Shown here: one piece after another, positions 59,901 to 64,000 of the stretch
How positions within the stretch are numbered: the first letter of the stretch is position 1
Layout: each line of letters opens with the position of its first letter
NCBI GenBank assembly: GCA_905182985.1
Contig: CAJJDN010000017.1
Span: 750,877 to 814,876, forward strand
Direction: 5' to 3'
Origin: Paramecium sonneborni
Lineage: Eukaryota > Ciliophora > Oligohymenophorea > Peniculida > Parameciidae
DNA length: 64,000 nucleotides
Notes under the pieces: model-generated
The model's input: the letters and a program-made list of their open reading frames with translations, nothing else
Databases searched by the model: none
What the model was told of the DNA's origin: nothing
Made by a program: the position numbers and the translations under genes

Positions 59901-62606
59901 TTCAATTTAGAATTATTTAGTAGAATCTTATGATGATTATGTCTTAAAGACAGTATTTTTATGCACCCAATAGTTATATCAAAAAATTTAGCAAGATTCT
60001 ATTTATAATAATTAACATAAGAATTTAATTAAAGTTAGAAAATTAATAACAAATGCATTAAGTAAATTTAATAAAGATAAATACTTATTATTAAGTGATC
60101 ATAATCTAAAAATATACTAATATTAAAAGAATGCAATTTATGATTTATATTTTATTGATTTTAAAGTACATAGTAGATAGAATAATTATAATGATTTTTT
60201 TGATTTCAGATACTATTAAAATTAAATGAATTAAGGATATAGTGAAATAGAAAATATGTTTAAAGAGAAGCATTTTAAGAAATCAAGGAAAAAATAAAAT
60301 ACTAGAGTGTAAATTTAGAAGAGAATAAAAAGGATATAAATGACATATTTATTTTTAATAATTTGATTTTTGAAGAATAAGAGACACCATAATTAATGAT
60401 TTCTAAACTTAAGAAACATTAAAAGGAAGCATTATTTTGGATGCTTTATAGAGAAGGAAGAATAAAGGATAATAAATTTTAATAGAAGTAACGTTTGTCT
60501 CCATTATGGCAGGAGTATAAATTATTAGGTGGTGAATCATTATTTGTGAACATGTTTACAGGTAAGGTATCTAAAGAGATAGTAGTACTTTAAGAAACTA
60601 AAGGTGGTATTTTAGCAGAAGAAATGTGTTTGGGAAAAACTTTAATGGCTTTAGCATTAATTTTGGAAACTCTTAATAATGAGAATTAAATTCTTATTGT
60701 TGTACCTAAATCAGTATTAAAATAATGGGAAAATGAAATTACTATACATTCTAAGCCAGATAGTTGAAAAGTTTTAGTATATTATAAAAATAAAGACAGA
60801 AAGAACAAGTAAATAGATATTAAGAGCTATAATATTATATTAACTACTTATGCAATATTGAGTATAGATTATTAAATTTGGAGTCAAATTAATAATATTA
60901 ATCTTGAATAAGATAGTGAAGCTAATTAGACTGTTAATTTTGCTGAAAGAATTTATTCTAATGAACAATCCAGTGATTTCTCTCATTCGATTGATATATA
61001 TGACAACAGTAGCTCTGAAGATGATTAATAAAATTAATCTTCTATTAATCCTACATATTAATTCTTAAATGAGAAGAGAAAAAAAAGAAAGTTAATAAAA
61101 AAAAGAAATCAAATTATAATAAAAGATGGAGAAAATTGAAAAAGAAAAGTAGAAAAAATAATTAAGTGATGAAAAATTAGAGAAAGCAAAAGATCATTTT
61201 AATTTATTTAAATAAAAATACCATAGAGTTATTTTAGATGAAGCTCATAATATTAAAACTAGATAAACATTACAATCAAAAAGTGCTAATGCTTTAGAGG
61301 CTGATTATAGGTGGTGCTTAACAGGTACTCCTATGTAAAATAAACATGATGATTTATTTGCTTTAATTTAATTTCTTAAAGTTGAAACTTTCTCTCAATA
61401 GTAATTTAATTTATTTGATTTTTAGTTTTTGGTGGAATACATATATAAATAAAGAAGAAAATGAAGAAGATTAAATAAGAATATTATCTTAAATTTTATA
61501 ACCTATTATACTAAGGAGAACGAAAAATTCTTAAAGATTTGATGGTTTAAATTAAGTTGAAGAAGAAATTTGCTGGGTGGAGCTAAATGAAAAAGAAAAA
61601 ATACTCTATTAAAAATTATTACAAGGTTCTTAAGATATATTTAAACATTTTACTATTGGAAAGAATAATAAATCTTATGTTCATATCTTTTAAATAATTA
61701 ATAAATTAAAATTAGCATGTAATCACCCTCAATTAGCCTTAAAAGAAATTAATTTAGATAAAACACCAATGGAAGAAATTATAACAAAATTAATTTATTT
61801 TTTAAAATTAAATAATAAAGTACAAATATGACAGATTTATACAAAAAATCATTAATTGAAAATATAAGAAATGGAGACATATAAGAATGTGAAATTTGTA
61901 AAAATGATTAAATTGACACATTTTGTTTATCATCTTGTGGTCATGTATTCTGTCGAAAGTAATCTATAAAATAATAATTAAATAGATGTTTTACTCAAAT
62001 TATTAATTAATAGTCATTGTGTCCATAATGCAGAATGAATTTATCAATTAATGATTTAATCGAAATCAAAATTGATAATGAGACTGAATCCGAGGATTTA
62101 AAGACATTGAAATATGGTAATAGAAGGTCTTAATATTCACACAATCAATCGATATGATATAATTGATTGAAAATTTGTTTAAAGATAATGAAATAATTAC
62201 TTACAGGATTACTGGATAAATGAGCGTTGATAAAAGAAAAAAAGTAATCAAATAATTTAAGGAGTCTACAGATGCTATTGCGCTTTTACTTTCCTTAAGA
62301 TCTACTTCAACGGGATTAAATCTTACTATGGCAAACAATGTATTTTTAGTTGATCCCTGGTGGAATGTAATTATATATTATAATCAAGCTGGCCATCGAA
62401 GATTAAGCCATTGGAAGAGCTGATAGAATTGGATAATAAAATAAAATTAAAGTTGTTAGATTTCTATGCAGAAACACAATCGAACAATCCATTAATCTCT
62501 TGCATTAAAAAAAGAAATTTTAAATTAAAAAACTTTAAGTGGCGAAGCTCAAAAAGCATAAGATTTACAAGACTTCAAATTTGTTTTATTTCAGTAATAA
62601 TAATGA
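56950..62606 (+). CDS. Rad5/Rad16-like SNF2 helicase with RING finger (assembly-damaged)
   Basis: SNF2 motifs in order, using the second copy of the duplication: motif I GGILAEEMCLGKTLMALALI (60603 on), VVPKSVLKQWENE, DEAH box VILDEAHNIKT (about 61230), LTGTPMQNKHDDLFALIQFL, IILRRTKNS, KLACNHPQLAL; then a C3HC4-type RING (CEIC, SSCGHVFC, CPQC; 61885-62035) and the C-terminal helicase half (YRITGQMSVDKRKKVIKQF, STGLNLTMANNVFLVDPWWN, AIGRADRIGQQNKIKVVRFL). RING between the helicase halves is typical of Rad5/Rad16/HLTF, linked to post-replication or nucleotide-excision repair and ubiquitin ligation. A 22-nt intron ending AAG follows DPWWN. Several frame breaks lie in A or T runs, likely sequencing errors. 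One in-frame TGA (58575-58577; 60765-60767) sits where Trp would fit. The first 300 residues are helical and unassigned; the start is unresolved. 59728-61916 duplicates 57536-59726. Confidence 0.85.
57536..59726. repeat. contig-end duplication 4, first copy
   Basis: Repeated at 59728-61916 after a single N at 59727. Unlike the other three pairs the copies differ: about ten changes in the first 700 bases including homopolymer length differences (5 against 4 A, 6 against 5 T), then one further substitution. Either lower-quality contig ends or allelic copies. Confidence 0.85.
59728..61916. repeat. contig-end duplication 4, second copy
   Basis: Second copy of 57536-59726, two bases shorter. It runs on into the RING-finger exon, so it has the correct 3' context of the helicase gene. 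Confidence 0.85.
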
Positions 62607-63449
62607 GTTTGATCATCATTTAATATTTAATAATTATGTAAATCTTTTTGTAAAGTACTTAATGTATTAAAGTTTTTTCGATTTAATAATTCAATTAATC
62701 AAATAAACAATTATTGTTTTTTAATATTAATAACTGTTAAAGTAAGTGATTTAATAGACTTTATTTTCTTATCATAAAAAGTTATTCTCAATTTATTAAA
62801 CTTCTATTAGCTAACCTTCTATCAAGTTTTCAAATTAAAATAAGTACTATCTGCTTAAACAATTAGTCTTTAATTTGTATTTCCAATCCTTCGAGCTAGT
62901 ATTATAGAGAGTTAAAGAGCTTGAACACCTAAAAGTTTGGCTTATCTGTTAATCCTTGATTCCAAACACAATAATGAATAACAGGTCAAAAATGTTAATT
63001 TTTACAAATAAATCTATAAACATTTACACTTTTTACTTATATTCTAATAGCCAAAATAAATGGAATAATGATATTTCATAGAACTTGTTCATATAAATAA
63101 TTTAATTTTTAGACAGATCATTTCTTAATTTTAAGGAAAACAGAAAACAAAACTCAAATATAGTGGATCTAATTCTCTAATAATGCAATAATAATAGCAA
63201 CTAATTTTCCTCTCAAATCATCTAAGGTACAGACTGTAGAATTAATTTAAGTTAATAAAGATATAATAGTAAATAAAAGCTAGAGAATTATGAATAACAA
63301 TGAAAAAAAATCCTTTCAAAAGATTTCTATAAAAAATCATAAAATAATTCATTATCACTTAAGATATCACTATTTTATTTATTTTTTCAATTAGAAAATT
63401 ATTAATCTCTACCCTTATCTAATCTCCTGATCTAAATAAAAATTAAATA
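62607..63449. other. AT-rich sequence, possible 5' part of a decayed retroelement
   Basis: No intact gene. Some frames upstream of the reverse transcriptase relic look weakly protein-like (for example FPILRASIIESQR near 62885), which would fit the decayed N-terminal region of a LINE ORF, but this is speculative. Confidence 0.3.
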
Positions 63450-63927
63450 TAAAATCTCTCAGAATTGATAGCTTCAGAATAATGATGGAATTACACATCA
63501 ATTCAATAAAAATGCAATTGAGAAATATTAAATACATATTGAGTTAGTATAATCCTTAGACTGGATTTATTAGTGGACTAGGTACATCACTTAATATATA
63601 TATGCTTTTAGATTGGATAAGAAATATAAAAAAGAAGCAGTATTATGTACTGGTATTCATTGTTTTTTCAACCTCATATCTGAAAGAATACTTGATTCAG
63701 ATGAAACATAATGTCTCTAAGCATTGCGCAGTAGAATATTATTTATTAATCCATACAAGAGAAAATAAAGGTTTTATTTTTCTAAAGAAATCCCAAAAGG
63801 CTCTCCAATATCTTCAGAATTATTTAATATTTATCTTGATTAATTTTTAAAGGTATTAATAAACAAAATCGATTTTGGATATGCAGATAATTTAGTATTG
63901 CAAACCAATTTAAGAAATGTCTACTGA
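63450..63927 (+). pseudogene. decayed LINE-type reverse transcriptase
   Basis: Two overlapping frames carry ordered motifs of a non-LTR reverse transcriptase. First frame: SLRIDSF-like remnant of the R-P-I-S-L block, NPQTGFISGLGTSLNIYMLL (the Q-x-GF-x-x-G-x-x-T block) and VLVFIVFSTSY, region A with its catalytic Asp replaced by Val. Second frame, after a shift: EIPKGSPISSELFNIYLDQF (region B) and DFGYADNLVL (region C, YADD changed to YADN). The frame ends at TGA 63925-63927, directly next to a WD40 repeat. Two catalytic acidic residues are lost, so it cannot be active. Confidence 0.75.
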
Positions 63928-64000
63928 TCAGAGAATTATGTACGATCAGTATTCTTCTCACCAGATGGAACTAATTTAGCATCTGGTACTGGTGATAACT
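63928..64000 (+). CDS. WD40 repeat protein, partial at window edge
   Basis: In the frame of the preceding reverse transcriptase relic, just after its TGA, the sequence reads ENYVRSVFFSPDGTNLASGT, a clear WD40 unit lacking the first residues (the usual G-H). The gene continues beyond the window. The unit is closely similar to those in the gene at 44412-45329. The start, if any, has been displaced by the retroelement insertion. Confidence 0.7.

Noticed and set aside
63602..63850. Independent small protein of 82 codons
   Set aside because: It is the frame holding the Q-x-GF and region-A remnants of the reverse transcriptase, so it belongs to that relic.
1..64000. A genome-wide code with TGA as Trp and stop, as in karyorelict ciliates
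   Set aside because: The largest clean genes here (RhoGEF, both cysteine-rich proteins, the long TPR gene, WD40 genes) use TGG only and have no internal TGA.
1..64000. CRISPR array or bacterial operons
   Set aside because: No regularly spaced short repeats with unique spacers; genes have spliceosomal-type introns and use TAA/TAG as Gln.
1..64000. tRNA or rRNA genes
   Set aside because: I looked for T-loop (GGTTCGAATCC-like) and GC-rich stem patterns on both strands and found none convincing; GC-rich rRNA-like blocks are absent.

Overview
The window looks like ciliate nuclear DNA, most likely Paramecium or a close relative. It is very AT-rich. Long protein frames appear only when TAA and TAG are read as glutamine and TGA as the sole stop. 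Genes are cut by tiny introns of 19-29 nt (GT...AG, mostly GTA...TAG), and removing them restores frame exactly in about ten genes. The gene content is typical of ciliates: TPR, WD40 and B-box proteins, giant cysteine-rich membrane proteins, a UBP-type deubiquitinase and a Rad5-like SNF2 helicase. All reading below uses that code, so normal-code ORF calling would miss nearly every gene.

Layout. 0.2-7.1 kb: small secreted protein (+), Asn/Gln-rich unknown (-), DH/PX/FERM RhoGEF (+), ubiquitin protease (+). 7.1-9.4 kb: AT-rich DNA with a 764-base gap. 9.4-10.8 kb: B-box/WD40 protein (+). 10.9-14.9 kb: a 1,170-aa TPR protein (-) with 20 introns, one per repeat. 15-24.5 kb: three contig joins, each a single N flanked by a direct duplication, around a long inverted repeat; uracil phosphoribosyltransferase (-), a reverse transcriptase relic (-), and a membrane protein (-) ending at 24.1 kb. 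26.2-29.6 kb: cysteine-rich protein with C-terminal membrane segments (-). 30.9-32.4 kb: second TPR gene (+). 33.2-34.5 kb: propeller-like protein (+). 34.5-44.4 kb: gene-poor stretch with broken fragments and one B-box/TPR gene (-). 44.4-45.3 kb: seven-repeat WD40 gene (+). 47.3-52.8 kb: a 1,810-aa cysteine-rich membrane protein (-). 53.4-56.6 kb: minor frames and a long minus-strand frame interrupted by six in-frame TGA codons. 57-62.6 kb: SNF2/RING helicase (+) containing the fourth duplication. 63.4-64 kb: decayed LINE-type reverse transcriptase running into a WD40 repeat at the window edge.

There are no operons; genes are monocistronic and lie on both strands. The four duplications flanking single Ns are almost certainly unmerged overlapping contig ends, so the true locus is about 6.3 kb shorter. 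Several frameshifts sit in homopolymers and are probably sequencing errors. The broken genes, retroelement relics and inverted repeat would also fit germline (micronuclear) DNA; that is inference, because the sequence alone cannot separate it from somatic DNA with pseudogenes.
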